NCBI GenBank assembly: GCA_020161145.1
Contig: JAIUPQ010000006.1
Span: 1-64,000, forward strand
Direction: 5' to 3'
DNA from: Pseudomonadota bacterium
GTDB taxonomy: Bacteria > Pseudomonadota > Gammaproteobacteria > Burkholderiales > Burkholderiaceae_C
DNA: 64,000 nucleotides
Position 1 is the stretch's first letter. Each line of letters starts with the position of its first letter. The position numbers and the translations under genes are program-made. Below are positions 20,897 to 31,036 of this stretch, piece after piece. The notes below the pieces were generated by a model. It saw only the letters and a program-made list of their open reading frames with translations, did not search any database and was not told where the DNA came from.

Positions 20897-22362
20897 AGCG
20901 CACCCCGTTGATCGCCGCCCTCGCCCTGGCCGGCGTGCTGCTGGCCGCAGGCGGGTTCCTGGCCGGGCGGCAGGCCGCGCACAGCCCTGCCCCCGCCCAG
21001 GCTGCATCGGGCGCCGAGCGCAAGCCGCTGTACTGGCACGACCCCATGGTGCCGGGGCCGCGCTTTGACAAGCCCGGCAAGTCGCCGTTCATGGACATGC
21101 AGCTGGTGCCTGTCTATGCCGACGACGCCGTCGAGGCCAGTGGCGTCAAGGTCAGCCCCACCGTGCAGCAAAACCTGGGCCTGCGCACCGCCGTGGTCAA
21201 GCGGGTGGACCTGCCGGCGTCGTTCGACGCCGTGGGCACGGTGCAGTTCGACGAGCGCCTGAACGTGGCCGTGCAGACCCGGGTGGCCGGCTACGTGGAG
21301 CACCTGGCGGTGCGTGCGCCCATGGAGCGCGTGCGCCAGGGCCAGGCGCTGGCCACGGTGTTTGCGCCGGACTGGCTGGCGCCGCAAAACGAGTGGCTGG
21401 CGCTCCAGCGGGCCGGCGTGGCGCCCGACATCGTGGCCGCCGCGCGCGAGCGGCTGCGCGCCCTGTCCATCCCCGAGTCGCTGATCCGGCAATCCGAGGC
21501 GGCCGGCACGGCCCTGGCACGCTTCACCTTGAGCGCGCCGGTGGGCGGTGTGGTGGCGGAGCTGGGCGTGCGCGACGGCATGGCGGTATCCCCGGGCATG
21601 ACGCTGTTTCGCATTGCCGGCCTGGAGACCGTCTGGGCCGTGGCCGAGGTGCCCGAGGCGCAGGCCACGCGCCTGGCGCGCGGCCAGCCGGTCACGGCGG
21701 CCTTGCAGGCTGACGCCAGCCAGACCTTCACCGGCACGCTGCAAGAGATCCTGCCGCAGGTGAATGCGGCCACGCGCACGCTGCAGGCGCGCTTTGCGGT
21801 GGCCAACCCTGGCGGCCGGCTGACCCCCGGCATGCTGCTGCGGCTGCAGGTGGTGGGCCCGTCGCGCAGCCGCCTGGTGGTGCCCGCCGAGGCGGTCATC
21901 CGCACGGGCACCCGGGCCGTCGCCATCGTCCGCAAGGGCAATGGCGCGTTCGAGCCCCGCGAGGTGCAACTGGGGGCCGACTTGGGCGACCACCTCGAGG
22001 TGCTGCACGGCCTGGCCGAGGGCGATCAGGTGGTGGCCAGCGGCCAGTTCCTCATCGACTCGGAGGCCCGGCTGAAGTCGGTGCTGGGGGCCATGGAAGC
22101 GGCCCCGTCGGCTTCGGCTGCGGCGGTTGCCCATGCCGCCACCGGTGTGGTCGAGAGCGTGGCAGCCGACAGCATCACCATCTCCCACGGCCCGGTGCCC
22201 GCGCTGCAGTGGCCGGCCATGACCATGGATTTCGGCAAGGCCGATCCCAAGGCGTTCATGGACCTCAAGCCAGGCGATGCGGTGCGCTTCGAGTTTCGCG
22301 AAGGCGGGCCGCTCGATTGGGAGCTGGTCTCCGTTCACAAGCAGACGGGGGGCCAGCCGTGA
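20893..22362 (+). CDS. cusB: Periplasmic adaptor CusB with fused CusF-like copper-binding domain
   Basis: 489 residues. N-terminal membrane segment (about 7-24), then the metal-handling segment [12 protein letters not shown]...[12 protein letters not shown] (47-75), whose Met residues correspond to the CusB metal-binding methionines. The lipoyl, helical hairpin and beta-barrel domains of an RND adaptor follow. The last ~74 residues form a CusF-like domain: His432, Trp440, Met443 and Met445 reproduce the CusF H-x7-W-x2-M-x-M spacing in [14 protein letters not shown]. So the adaptor and the periplasmic copper/silver chaperone are one polypeptide here. Start by ATG overlapping the cusC stop; an earlier open frame is antiparallel-frame noise. 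Confidence 0.92.
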   Translation: MKRTPLIAALALAGVLLAAGGFLAGRQAAHSPAPAQAASGAERKPLYWHDPMVPGPRFDKPGKSPFMDMQLVPVYADDAVEASGVKVSPTVQQNLGLRTAVVKRVDLPASFDAVGTVQFDERLNVAVQTRVAGYVEHLAVRAPMERVRQGQALATVFAPDWLAPQNEWLALQRAGVAPDIVAAARERLRALSIPESLIRQSEAAGTALARFTLSAPVGGVVAELGVRDGMAVSPGMTLFRIAGLETVWAVAEVPEAQATRLARGQPVTAALQADASQTFTGTLQEILPQVNAATRTLQARFAVANPGGRLTPGMLLRLQVVGPSRSRLVVPAEAVIRTGTRAVAIVRKGNGAFEPREVQLGADLGDHLEVLHGLAEGDQVVASGQFLIDSEARLKSVLGAMEAAPSASAAAVAHAATGVVESVAADSITISHGPVPALQWPAMTMDFGKADPKAFMDLKPGDAVRFEFREGGPLDWELVSVHKQTGGQP

Positions 22363-25300
22363 TTGCCGCCCTCATTCGCTGGTCCATCGCCAACCGGTTG
22401 CTGGTCTTGATGGCCACCGCCCTGCTCGTCGCGGCGGGCTTGTGGTCGGTGGCGCGCACGCCGGTCGATGCGCTGCCCGACCTCTCCGACACCCAGGTCA
22501 TCGTGCGCACCACCTACCCGGGCAAGCCGCCCCAGGTGGTGGAAGACCTGGTCACCTACCCGCTGACCACCACCCTGCTCAGCGTGCCCGGCGCCAAGAC
22601 GGTGCGGGGCTATTCCTTCTTCGGCGACGCCTTCGTCTACGTGCTGTTTGACGACCAGACCGACCCCTACTGGGCCCGCTCGCGCGTGGTGGAGTACCTG
22701 AACCAGGTGCAGGGCCGCCTGCCCGCTGGCGCCACGGCAGCCCTGGGGCCCGACGCCACGGGGGTGGGCTGGGTCTACGAGTACGCGCTGGTGGACCGCA
22801 CGGGCCGCACCGACATCGGCCAGTTGCGTGCGCTCAACGACTGGTTTCTGAAGTTCGAGCTGAAAACCGTGCCCGACGTGGCCGAGGTGGCCAGCATCGG
22901 CGGCATGGTGCGGCAATACCAGGTGGTGCTGGACCCCGACCGCATGCGCACGCTGGGCATCACCCAGCGCATGGTGGTGGAGGCGCTTCAGCAGGCCAAC
23001 CAGTCCTCGGGCGGCTCGGTCGTCGAGCTGGCCGAGACCGAGTACATGGTCCGCTCGCAAGGCTTTTTGCAGTCGCTGGACGACTTTCGGGCCATTGCGC
23101 TGGCGGTCAGTGGCGCCACGCCGGTGCTGCTGCGCGACGTGGCCACGCTGCAGATCGGCCCGGAGATGCGCCGTGGCATTGCCGAGCTGGATGGCGAGGG
23201 CGAGGTCACCGGCGGCGTGGTGGTCATGCGCTCGGGCAAGAACGCGCGCACCACCATCGCGGCGGTCAAGGCCAGGCTGGAAGCCTTGAAGCCCAGCCTG
23301 CCAGCCGGCGTCGAGGTGGTGGAGACCTACGACCGCAGCAAGCTCATCGACCGCGCCATCGCCAACCTGCGCACCAAGCTGATCGAGGAGTTCATCGTCG
23401 TGGCGCTGGTCTGCGCCCTGTTCCTCTTTCACCTGCGTTCGGCCCTGGTGGCGGTGGTCACGCTGCCCATCGGGGTGCTGGCCGCCTTCATCGTGATGCA
23501 CGCCCAGGGCGTCAGCGCCAACATCTTGTCGCTGGGCGGCGTGGCCATTGCGCTGGGGGCCATGGTGGATGCCGCGGTGGTGCTGGTCGAGGCGGCCCAC
23601 AAACACCTGGAGCACTTTGAGGCGGCCCACCAGCGCCAGCCCACCGCAGGCGAGCGCTGGGCGCTGGTGTCGCAGGCGGCGGTGGAGGTGGGCCCTGCCC
23701 TCTTCTTCTCGCTGCTGGTCATCACGCTGTCGTTTCTGCCCGTGTTCACGCTGGAGGCGCAGGAGGGCCGGCTGTTCTCGCCGCTGGCCTTCACCAAGAC
23801 CTACGCCATGGCGGCTGCCGCCGGGCTGTCGGTCACGCTGGTGCCGGTGCTGATGGGCTACCTCATTCGCGGCCGCATCCCCAAAGAGACGGCCAACCCG
23901 CTCAACCGCGCCCTCATGGCGCTGTACCGGCCCGCGCTGGAGGCGGTGCTGCGCCGCCCCAGACTGACGCTGCTGGTGGCGGCGGTGGTGCTGGCGGCGA
24001 CCGCCGTTCCGGCCATGCGCCTGGGCGGCGAGTTCATGCCCCCGCTGGACGAGGGCGACCTGCTCTACATGCCGTCTGCCCTGCCCGGCCTCTCGGTGGC
24101 CAAGGCCAGCGAGCTGCTGCAGCAGACCGACCGTTTGATCAAGACGGTGCCCGAGGTCGAGCGCGTATTCGGCAAGGCCGGCCGCGCCGACACCGCCACC
24201 GACCCGGCGCCGCTGGAGATGTTCGAGACCACCATCCAGTTCAAACCGAAAGCGCAGTGGCGGCCGGGGATGACGCCGGACAAGCTGGTTGAAGAGCTGG
24301 ACCGCGCCGTGCAGGTGCCGGGCCTGTCCAACGTGTGGGTGCCGCCCATCCGCAACCGCATCGACATGCTGGCCACCGGCATCAAGAGCCCGGTGGGCAT
24401 CAAGGTCTCGGGGGCGGACCTGGCCACCATCGACCGGCTCACCACCCAGATCGAGGCGGCGGTCAAAGCCGTGCCCGGCGTCTCGTCGGCGCTGGCCGAG
24501 CGGCTGACCGGTGGCCGCTACATCGACGTGGACGTGGACCGCCAGGCGGCGGCGCGGTTTGGCCTGTCGGTGGCCGACGTCCAGGCCGTGGTGTCCACCG
24601 CCATCGGCGGCGACAACGTCGGCGAGGTGATTCAGGGCCGCGAGCGCTACCCCATCAACGTGCGCTATCCGCGCGAGATCCGGGACTCGCTGGCGCGGCT
24701 GCGTGAGCTGCCGTTCGTGACCGCCCAGGGGGCCACGGTGCTGCTGCAGGACGTGGCCCGCATCACCATTGCCGACGGGCCGCCCATGCTGCGCAGCGAG
24801 AACGCCCGCCTGTCGGGCTGGGTCTATGTGGACGTGCGCGGGCGCGACCTGCGCTCGGCCGTCACGGCCATGCAGGCGGCGGTGGCCGAGAAGGTGGCGC
24901 TGCCCGCCGGCTATGCGCTGGCGTGGTCGGGCCAGTTCGAGTACCTCGAGCGCGCCACCGAGCGGCTGAAGGTGGTGGTGCCCATCACGCTGGCCATCAT
25001 CTTCGTGCTGCTGTACCTGCTCTTTCGCTCGGCCGGCGACGCGGCGCTGGTGATGGCGGCCGTGCCTCTCTCGCTGGTGGGCGGGTTCTGGCTGGTCTGG
25101 GCGCTGGGCCATGCCATGTCGGTGGCCACGGCGGTGGGCTTCATCGCGCTGGCCGGCGTGGCGGCCGAGTTCGGCGTGGTGATGCTGGTCTACCTGCAAA
25201 ACGCCTGGCGGCAGCGGCGGGCCGCTGGCGCACCAGACGATGAGGCCACCTTGCTGGCCGCCATCCGCGAGGGGGCCGTGCTGCGGGTGCGCCCCAAGGC

Positions 25301-25496
25301 CATGACCGTGGCCGTCATCATGGCTGGGCTGCTGCCCATCCTCATCGGACACGGCACCGGCTCCGAGGTCATGACGCGGATTGCCGCTCCCATGGTGGGC
25401 GGCATGGTCACGGCGCCGCTGCTCAGCATGCTGGTCATACCGGCGGCCTGGTACCTGATGCATCGGCGGCGCCTGCGGGCGCTCAAGGTGGCGTGA
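22359..25496 (+). CDS. cusA: Copper/silver RND efflux pump CusA
   Basis: 1045 residues from a GTG at 22359 that overlaps the cusB stop (GTGA). [20 protein letters not shown] is the usual CusA N-terminus. The TM4 motif reads [21 protein letters not shown], the HME4 (Cu+/Ag+) signature, distinct from the DFG..DGAVV motif of the CzcA upstream. Two periplasmic loops and twelve membrane segments as in RND pumps; [18 protein letters not shown] is the TM10-11 counterpart. It extrudes monovalent copper or silver with CusB and CusC. No two-component regulator follows; the next gene is the opposing cio small subunit four bases away. Confidence 0.95.
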   Translation: MIAALIRWSIANRLLVLMATALLVAAGLWSVARTPVDALPDLSDTQVIVRTTYPGKPPQVVEDLVTYPLTTTLLSVPGAKTVRGYSFFGDAFVYVLFDDQTDPYWARSRVVEYLNQVQGRLPAGATAALGPDATGVGWVYEYALVDRTGRTDIGQLRALNDWFLKFELKTVPDVAEVASIGGMVRQYQVVLDPDRMRTLGITQRMVVEALQQANQSSGGSVVELAETEYMVRSQGFLQSLDDFRAIALAVSGATPVLLRDVATLQIGPEMRRGIAELDGEGEVTGGVVVMRSGKNARTTIAAVKARLEALKPSLPAGVEVVETYDRSKLIDRAIANLRTKLIEEFIVVALVCALFLFHLRSALVAVVTLPIGVLAAFIVMHAQGVSANILSLGGVAIALGAMVDAAVVLVEAAHKHLEHFEAAHQRQPTAGERWALVSQAAVEVGPALFFSLLVITLSFLPVFTLEAQEGRLFSPLAFTKTYAMAAAAGLSVTLVPVLMGYLIRGRIPKETANPLNRALMALYRPALEAVLRRPRLTLLVAAVVLAATAVPAMRLGGEFMPPLDEGDLLYMPSALPGLSVAKASELLQQTDRLIKTVPEVERVFGKAGRADTATDPAPLEMFETTIQFKPKAQWRPGMTPDKLVEELDRAVQVPGLSNVWVPPIRNRIDMLATGIKSPVGIKVSGADLATIDRLTTQIEAAVKAVPGVSSALAERLTGGRYIDVDVDRQAAARFGLSVADVQAVVSTAIGGDNVGEVIQGRERYPINVRYPREIRDSLARLRELPFVTAQGATVLLQDVARITIADGPPMLRSENARLSGWVYVDVRGRDLRSAVTAMQAAVAEKVALPAGYALAWSGQFEYLERATERLKVVVPITLAIIFVLLYLLFRSAGDAALVMAAVPLSLVGGFWLVWALGHAMSVATAVGFIALAGVAAEFGVVMLVYLQNAWRQRRAAGAPDDEATLLAAIREGAVLRVRPKAMTVAVIMAGLLPILIGHGTGSEVMTRIAAPMVGGMVTAPLLSMLVIPAAWYLMHRRRLRALKVA

Positions 25497-25500
25497 GGCG

Positions 25501-25644
25501 CTACAGGCCCATGCCCACGGCCGCCATCACCTGGCGCAGCAGCAGCGCCACCAGCCCCAGCGCGGCGACGCCGCCAGCCCACAGCAGCACGAACCAGCCG
25601 GCGCGGCGCCACCAGGAGACGGGTTGAGGGTCAGTGGTAGCCAT
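25501..25644 (-). CDS. DUF2474 small membrane subunit of the cytochrome bd oxidase (CydX-like)
   Basis: 47 residues: a short polar start, WWRR, then one membrane helix at about 17-37 and a short tail ending VGMGL. This is the pattern of DUF2474 proteins that follow cioB/cydB in proteobacteria and are thought to act like CydX, stabilising the oxidase. The ATG lies inside the 3' end of cioB (14-base overlap, different frame), which supports translational coupling. It is below common length cut-offs and easily missed. Confidence 0.75.
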   Translation of the reverse strand: MATTDPQPVSWWRRAGWFVLLWAGGVAALGLVALLLRQVMAAVGMGL

Positions 25645-26638
25645 CACCCGCACGCACCTTGCCGCGGAAGACGTAGTACGACCAGGCCGTGTACATCAGG
25701 ATGAAGGGCACGATGAACAGCGTGCCCACCAGCGCAAAGCCTTGCGCCTGGGGCGGCGCCGAGGCCTGCCAGATGGTGATGGACGGCGGCAGCGCCATGG
25801 GCCACAGGCTGATGCCCAGGCCGCTGTAGCCCAGAAAGACCAGGCCCAGCGTCAAGAGGAATGGCGCGCCGTGGGGCTGGCCGCGCAGCGAGCGCAGCAG
25901 CAGCCACGCGCACCACACCACCAGCAGCGGCACCGGCGCAAACCACAGCAGGTTGGGCCAGGCAAACCAGCGCGCGGCGATGGCCGGGTGGGCCAGCGGT
26001 GTCCACAGGCTGACGATGCCGATGATGGCAATCAGCCCCAGCGTCAGCGGCCGCGCCAGCGCCACCATGCGCCGCTGCAGTTCGCCCTCGGTTTTGAGGA
26101 TGAGCCAGGTGCAGCCCAGCAGCGCATAGGCCACGATCAACGCCAGGCCGCAGAACAGCGGGAACGGCGCGAGCCATTCCCACGAGCCCCCCACGTAGGC
26201 GCCGTTGGCCACCGTGAAGCCGTTCAGGTAGGCGCCCAGCGTGACGCCCTGGCAGAAGGTGGCCACCACCGAGCCGCCGACGAAGGCCTTGTCCCAGAAC
26301 GCGCGGTGGCCCTCGCTGGCCTTGAAGCGGAACTCGAACGCCACGCCGCGAAATACCAGGGCCAGCAGCATGAACACCAGCGGGATGTACAGCGCCGACA
26401 GCACCACCGCATAGACCAGCGGAAACGCCGCCATCAGTGCCGCGCCGCCCAGCACCAGCCAGGTTTCGTTGCCGTCCCAGACCGGAGCGACGGTGTTGAC
26501 CATCACGTCGCGGTCTTGTTTGTCCGGGATGAGGGGCAGCAGGATCCCGATGCCCAGATCGAACCCGTCCATCACCACGTACATCATCACCCCGAAGAGG
26601 ATGATGACGGCCCACAGCAAGGCCAGATCAACGCCCAT
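25631..26638 (-). CDS. cioB: Cytochrome bd ubiquinol oxidase subunit II (CioB)
   Basis: 335 residues with eight or nine membrane segments. The N-terminus VVMDGFDLGIGILLPL and the APVWDGNETWLVLGGAALMAAFP segment are the CydB family hallmarks. The short form and partner identify the CIO (cyanide-insensitive) branch. It pairs with CioA in the inner membrane to oxidise ubiquinol and reduce oxygen without pumping protons. The cioA gene lies just upstream and overlaps by 11 bases; the DUF2474 gene overlaps its end. Confidence 0.93.
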   Translation of the reverse strand: MGVDLALLWAVIILFGVMMYVVMDGFDLGIGILLPLIPDKQDRDVMVNTVAPVWDGNETWLVLGGAALMAAFPLVYAVVLSALYIPLVFMLLALVFRGVAFEFRFKASEGHRAFWDKAFVGGSVVATFCQGVTLGAYLNGFTVANGAYVGGSWEWLAPFPLFCGLALIVAYALLGCTWLILKTEGELQRRMVALARPLTLGLIAIIGIVSLWTPLAHPAIAARWFAWPNLLWFAPVPLLVVWCAWLLLRSLRGQPHGAPFLLTLGLVFLGYSGLGISLWPMALPPSITIWQASAPPQAQGFALVGTLFIVPFILMYTAWSYYVFRGKVRAGDGYH

Positions 26639-28022
26639 GGCTCACCTCCCCTTGCGCGCGCAGCGGTTGTTCATCGCCCGTTGCGCCCTCTGATGGCGGC
26701 AGCACCACGGGCTGCGGACCCTGGGCGATCAAGCGCAGCAAATACCAGACCCCGACACCGAACACGGCCACGTAGCTGACGACGAACAAGCCCAGGGTGA
26801 AGCTCAACTCGCCCACGCTGCGCGGCGTGGCCGCGTCGGCCGTGCGCATCAGGCCGTAGACGATCCAGGGCTGGCGGCCCACCTCGGTGGTGAACCAGCC
26901 CAGCAGGATGGCGGCCAGGCCAGAAGGCCCCATGACCAGCGCAAAGCGCAGCAGTGCGCGCGAGTCGTAGAGCCGGCCCCGCCAGCGCGCCACCAGCGCC
27001 CAGCCGCTCAGCAGCATCATCAGCAGGCCCAGGCCCACCATCAGGCGGAAGGTCCAGAACACCACGTAGGACGGCGGCCGGTCTTCGGGCGCAAACTCCT
27101 TGAGGCCCGGAAACTGGCCGTTCAGGCTGTGGGTGAGGATGAGGCTGCCCAGATGGGGAATCTCCACCTTGAAGCGCGTCTCTTCCCGCGCCATGTCGGG
27201 CCAGCCAAAGAGGATCAGCGGCACGGCCTCACCCGGGCGGTTCTCCCAATGGCCTTCGATGGCGGCAATCTTGGCCGGCTGGTGCTTGAGCGTGTTGACG
27301 CCGTGCAGGTCGCCCACCACGGCCTGCAGCGGCGCCACCACCAGCACCATGCCCATGGCCATGGCGAACATCTTGCGCACCGCCGGCGTGCGGTTGCCGC
27401 GCAGCAGGTGCCAGGCGCCGCTGGCGCCCACCACCAGCGCCGTGGCCAGAAAGGCCGCCAGCCCCATGTGCGCGAGGCGGTAAGGGAACGAGGGGTTGAA
27501 GATGACGGCCAGCCAGTCCACCGGCACCACCCGGCCGTCGATGATCTCGATGCCGGCCGGCGTCTGCATCCAGCTGTTGGAGGCCAGGATCCAGGTGGCC
27601 GAGATCAGCGTGCCCAGCGCCACCATCAGCGTGGCCACGAAGTGCAGCGCCGGCCCCACGCGGCTCCAGCCGTAGAGCATCACGCCTAGAAAGCCGGCCT
27701 CAAGGAAGAAGGCCGTCAGCACCTCGTAGGTCAGCAGCGGCCCGGTGACGCTGCCGGCAAACGTGGAATAGAAGCTCCAGTTGGTGCCGAACTGGTAGGC
27801 CATCACCAGCCCCGACACCACGCCCATGCCGAAGTTGACGGCAAAGATGGGCAGCCAGAAGTGGTAGAGGTCGCGATAGACCGTCTTTTGCGTCTTGAGC
27901 CAGCAGCCTTCCAGCACCGCCAGGTAAGACGCCAGGCCGATGGTGATGGCCGGAAAGACGATGTGCACCGCAATGGTGAACGCGAACTGGGCCCGCGCGA
28001 GCCATAGCGCTTCTTCTGTCAT
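26628..28022 (-). CDS. cioA: Cytochrome bd ubiquinol oxidase subunit I (CioA)
   Basis: 464 residues from the ATG at 28022 (MTEEALWLARAQFAFTIAVH), chosen over an upstream start 13 codons away because the haem-b595 ligand His in AVHIVFPA lies at the standard distance. GRQPWIVYGLMRTADA is the conserved GRQPW motif; the short Q-loop following HLGSLILTHSLNGQFPGLKEF is the CIO-type form rather than the long E. coli Q-loop. Carries the three haems with CioB. First gene of the cioAB-DUF2474 operon; such operons often respond to low oxygen or respiratory inhibition, but no operator is recognisable here. Confidence 0.93.
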   Translation of the reverse strand: MTEEALWLARAQFAFTIAVHIVFPAITIGLASYLAVLEGCWLKTQKTVYRDLYHFWLPIFAVNFGMGVVSGLVMAYQFGTNWSFYSTFAGSVTGPLLTYEVLTAFFLEAGFLGVMLYGWSRVGPALHFVATLMVALGTLISATWILASNSWMQTPAGIEIIDGRVVPVDWLAVIFNPSFPYRLAHMGLAAFLATALVVGASGAWHLLRGNRTPAVRKMFAMAMGMVLVVAPLQAVVGDLHGVNTLKHQPAKIAAIEGHWENRPGEAVPLILFGWPDMAREETRFKVEIPHLGSLILTHSLNGQFPGLKEFAPEDRPPSYVVFWTFRLMVGLGLLMMLLSGWALVARWRGRLYDSRALLRFALVMGPSGLAAILLGWFTTEVGRQPWIVYGLMRTADAATPRSVGELSFTLGLFVVSYVAVFGVGVWYLLRLIAQGPQPVVLPPSEGATGDEQPLRAQGEVSHGR

Positions 28023-28127
28023 GGATGGCGCCCCCCTCCGGCTGGTATGAAGGGCCAGCATACCGGCCCAGTCTGGTCGTGGCCGGATTGACCTTGATAG
28101 GCGCCAGGAATTTTCTGGGTGGGCCGT

Positions 28128-28196
28128 TCAGCGCTGCGCGCCAGCAAACCGCGCCCGGCGCTCGGCATCGGACGGATGGCTGGAGATGGCGATGAA
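28128..28196 (-). pseudogene. C-terminal remnant of an M48 peptidase gene at the left island edge
   Basis: On the minus strand the frame reads IAISSHPSDAERRARF then AGAQR and a stop (TGA at 28130-28128). The first 16 residues are identical to residues near the C-terminus of the intact M48 peptidase encoded at 36993-38018, whose own tail is different (GQVH). Upstream of the remnant the frame is broken by a stop, so only about 22 codons survive. This is the original or donor-side 3' end of the same gene, separated from the rest by the restriction-modification island. Confidence 0.8.
28145..28194. repeat. Left copy of the 50-bp direct repeat flanking the R-M island
   Basis: 50 bases that match 37007-37056 at 47 of 50 positions in the same orientation (differences at repeat positions 20, 29 and 32). 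Both copies are the 3' coding end of an M48 peptidase gene. The DNA between the copies (28195-37006) is the type I restriction-modification island. Confidence 0.85.
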
Positions 28197-28446
28197 TCAG
28201 TTCACGATACTCTCCACGCCGGGCGCTTCACGCTGCCGCCCTGCACCTGGGGTTGAGCCATGAAATCCAAGGCTCAGCCGGGGGCGCCTCCGGCGGCCTG
28301 GCAGGTGCCTTTTGTTCAAAAAACATCAAGCAAAGTCGAACTCAGCAATCCACCCCGAACACACAAATTCAGACACTCCACCCATCTCCCTCGGCTCACG
28401 CATCGCGCCTGAGCCAGACTCGACGAATCGAAACTGAACTTTGACG
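28197..28446. other. Non-coding leader region of the R-M island
   Basis: Part of the 424-base gap between cioA and hsdM. The stretch 28023-28127 should hold the cio promoter and 28128-28196 the peptidase remnant. The rest falls in GC and becomes A-rich after 28310, which fits a promoter for hsdM, but I cannot point to a convincing -35/-10 pair. A 50-codon frame from 28260 to 28412 has no recognisable content or ribosome site. Confidence 0.4.
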
Positions 28447-30003
28447 ATGACAAGCACCCAACAACGCGCCGAACTGCAACGCCGAATCTGGCAAATCGCC
28501 AACGATGTCCGCGGTGCCGTCGATGGCTGGGACTTCAAGCAGTACGTGCTAGGCGCCCTGTTCTATCGCTTCATCAGCGAAAACTTCATCGATTACATCA
28601 GCGGCGGCGACTCCAGCGTCAATTACGCCGGCATGGGGGACGGCGACAAAAACATCGCCGAAGCCAAAGAAGACGCGATCAAGACCAAGGGTTATTTCAT
28701 CTACCCCAGCCAACTGTTCGTCAATGTGGCGGCCAGCGCCAACACCAACGAGAGCCTGAACACCGACCTGGCCACCATCTTTGCTGCCATCGAGGCTTCG
28801 GCCAACGGCTACCCCTCCGAGCACGACATCAAAGGCCTGTTTGCCGACTTCGACACCACCAGCAACCGCCTGGGCAACACCGTCAGAGACAAGAACGCCC
28901 GCCTCGCGGCCGTGCTCAAAGGCGTGGAGGACCTGGACTTCGGCGACTTCGACGCCAGCCACATCGACCTGTTTGGCGACGCCTACGAGTTCCTCATCTC
29001 CAACTACGCCGCCAACGCCGGCAAATCGGGCGGCGAGTTCTTCACCCCGCAGCATGTGTCCAAGCTGATCGCGCAGCTGGCCATGCACAAGCAAACCAGC
29101 GTCAACAAGATCTACGACCCGGCCTGCGGCTCCGGCTCGCTGCTGCTGCAGGCCAAGAAGCACTTCGACGCGCACATCATCGACGACGGCTTCTTTGGGC
29201 AGGAAATCAACCACACCACCTACAACCTGGCGCGGATGAATATGTTCTTGCACAACGTCAACTACGACAAATTCAACATCCAGCTCGGCAACACGCTGGA
29301 GGAGCCGCACTTTGCCGACGACCGGCCCTTTGATGCCATCGTCTCCAACCCGCCCTATTCGGTGAAATGGATAGGCAGCGACGACCCCACGCTGATCAAC
29401 GACGAGCGCTTTGCCCCGGCCGGCGTGCTCGCGCCCAAGTCCAAGGCCGACTTTGCCTTTGTGCTGCACGCGCTCAACTACCTCTCGGCAAAAGGTCGCG
29501 CGGCCATCGTCTGCTTCCCTGGCATCTTTTACCGAGGCGGCGCCGAGCAGAAGATCCGCCAATATCTGGTGGACAACAACTATGTGGAGAGCGTGATTTC
29601 GCTCGCCCCCAACCTGTTCTTTGGCACCACCATCGCCGTGAATATTCTGGTGCTGTCCAAACACAAAACCGACACCAGCACCCAGTTCATCGACGCCAGC
29701 GGGCTGTTCAAGAAGGAAACCAATAACAACACGCTGCTGGACACGCATATCGATCAGATCATGGCGGTGTTCGATAGCAAGGCGAATGTCGATCACTTTG
29801 CCCAATCCATTCCGTTTGAGAAGGTGGCGGCCAATGGCTACAACCTGTCGGTCAGCAGCTATGTGGAGGCGAAGGACACTCGCGAGGTGGTGGATATTGC
29901 CCAACTCAATGCCGAGCTGAAAACCACCGTGGCGCGCATAGACCAATTGCGCCAGGACATTGACGCCATCGTGGCCGAGATTGAAGGAGCGCAGGATGAG
30001 TAA
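28447..30003 (+). CDS. hsdM: Type I restriction-modification system methyltransferase HsdM
   Basis: 518 residues from the ATG at 28447 (two codons after an in-frame TTG). Domains: an HsdM N-terminal helical domain (residues 1-160, [22 protein letters not shown]) and an N6-adenine methyltransferase domain with the SAM motif [11 protein letters not shown] starting at Asp224 and the catalytic NPPY at 301-304. With HsdS it makes the M2S methylase, and with HsdR the R2M2S nuclease. Its 3' end overlaps the RhuM gene by 8 bases. Sequence style is that of the EcoR124I (type IC) family, which the HsdR below also matches. Confidence 0.95.
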   Translation: MTSTQQRAELQRRIWQIANDVRGAVDGWDFKQYVLGALFYRFISENFIDYISGGDSSVNYAGMGDGDKNIAEAKEDAIKTKGYFIYPSQLFVNVAASANTNESLNTDLATIFAAIEASANGYPSEHDIKGLFADFDTTSNRLGNTVRDKNARLAAVLKGVEDLDFGDFDASHIDLFGDAYEFLISNYAANAGKSGGEFFTPQHVSKLIAQLAMHKQTSVNKIYDPACGSGSLLLQAKKHFDAHIIDDGFFGQEINHTTYNLARMNMFLHNVNYDKFNIQLGNTLEEPHFADDRPFDAIVSNPPYSVKWIGSDDPTLINDERFAPAGVLAPKSKADFAFVLHALNYLSAKGRAAIVCFPGIFYRGGAEQKIRQYLVDNNYVESVISLAPNLFFGTTIAVNILVLSKHKTDTSTQFIDASGLFKKETNNNTLLDTHIDQIMAVFDSKANVDHFAQSIPFEKVAANGYNLSVSSYVEAKDTREVVDIAQLNAELKTTVARIDQLRQDIDAIVAEIEGAQDE

Positions 30004-31036
30004 GCAACCCTCCGGCGAAATCATCCTGTACCAACGCGGCGACGCACCGGCCATTGATGTACGGCTGGACGGCGACACCGTCTGGCTCTCGCTGAACCAA
30101 ATCGCCGATCTGCTGGGTCGCGACAAATCCACCATCTCCCGGCACATTGCCAACGTGTTCGCCGAGGGAGAGTTAGAGCGAGCGGCAGTTGTTGCAGAAA
30201 TTGCAACAACTGCCGCCGACGGCAAAACCTACCGCGTCGAGCACTTCAACCTCGATGTGGTCATTTCCGTCGGCTACCGGGTCAAGTCCCGCCAAGGCAC
30301 CCAGTTCCGCATCTGGGCCACCGAGCGCCTGCGCGAGTACCTCGTCAAAGGCTTCGCCATGGACGACGCGCGCCTGAAGAACCTGGGCGGCGGCATCTAC
30401 TGGAAAGAGCTGCTGGATCGCATTCGCGACATCCGCTCCAGCGAAAAGGTGCTTTACCGCCAGGTGCTGGACCTCTACGCCACCAGCGTCGATTACGACC
30501 CCAAGGCCGAGGCCAGCCTGCTGTTCTTCAAGACCGTGCAAAACAAACTGCACTACGCTGCCCACGGCCAGACGGCGGCCGAGGTGATTGCCCAGCGCGC
30601 CGATGCGGGCAAGCCTTTCATGGGCTTGTTGTCCTTCTCAGGCACCCAGCCCACCATGGCAGAAGTAGGCAACGCCAAAAACTACCTGGATGCCAACGAG
30701 CTAAAGCGCCTGAACACCCTGGTGTCAGCCTACTTTGACGCCGCCGAATTCCGCGCCATGAACCACGAGCCAACCTATATGAAAGACTGGCTGGCGCACC
30801 TGACGCAACTGATCACCGCCATGGGCGGCCAAACCCTGCAAGGCGCAGGCAAGGTCAGCCACCACAACGCGCTGGCCCATGCCGAAGCCGAGTACGCCAA
30901 ATTCCGTGCCAAACAGGCCGTTCAACCTTCTGATGTGGAGGCGGTGTTTCTGGAGACTGTGAAAAAGGTGCAGAAGAAAATTGAGGGGAAAAATACACCC
31001 GCCCCAAGCAGCAAGAAGGGGCAGCGCGATGCGTGA
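29996..31036 (+). CDS. rhuM: RhuM-family protein embedded in the hsd operon
   Basis: 346 residues from the ATG at 29996. The N-terminal region [43 protein letters not shown] is the RhuM signature: a beta-rich start followed by a helix-turn-helix like segment (about 38-58). The C-terminal part ([35 protein letters not shown]) is the conserved RhuM alpha-helical domain. RhuM proteins are common companions of type I R-M operons and defence islands; their biochemical activity is not established. It overlaps hsdM by 8 bases and hsdS by 8 bases, so it is translated as part of the operon. No membrane segments. Confidence 0.88.
   Translation: MSKQPSGEIILYQRGDAPAIDVRLDGDTVWLSLNQIADLLGRDKSTISRHIANVFAEGELERAAVVAEIATTAADGKTYRVEHFNLDVVISVGYRVKSRQGTQFRIWATERLREYLVKGFAMDDARLKNLGGGIYWKELLDRIRDIRSSEKVLYRQVLDLYATSVDYDPKAEASLLFFKTVQNKLHYAAHGQTAAEVIAQRADAGKPFMGLLSFSGTQPTMAEVGNAKNYLDANELKRLNTLVSAYFDAAEFRAMNHEPTYMKDWLAHLTQLITAMGGQTLQGAGKVSHHNALAHAEAEYAKFRAKQAVQPSDVEAVFLETVKKVQKKIEGKNTPAPSSKKGQRDA

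Noticed and set aside
22335-25463. Very long open frame on the minus strand opposite cusA (over 1000 codons)
   Set aside because: GC-rich genes create open antisense frames. The translation is His/Gln/Gly-rich without any domain, while the plus strand encodes a complete RND pump. The same holds for minus-strand frames opposite mrpA (46387-49305) and plus-strand frames opposite trkA (3838-5277) and the decarboxylase (55368-57935).
28260-28412. 50-codon frame upstream of hsdM
   Set aside because: No ribosome site, no recognisable content, and composition like non-coding leader DNA.
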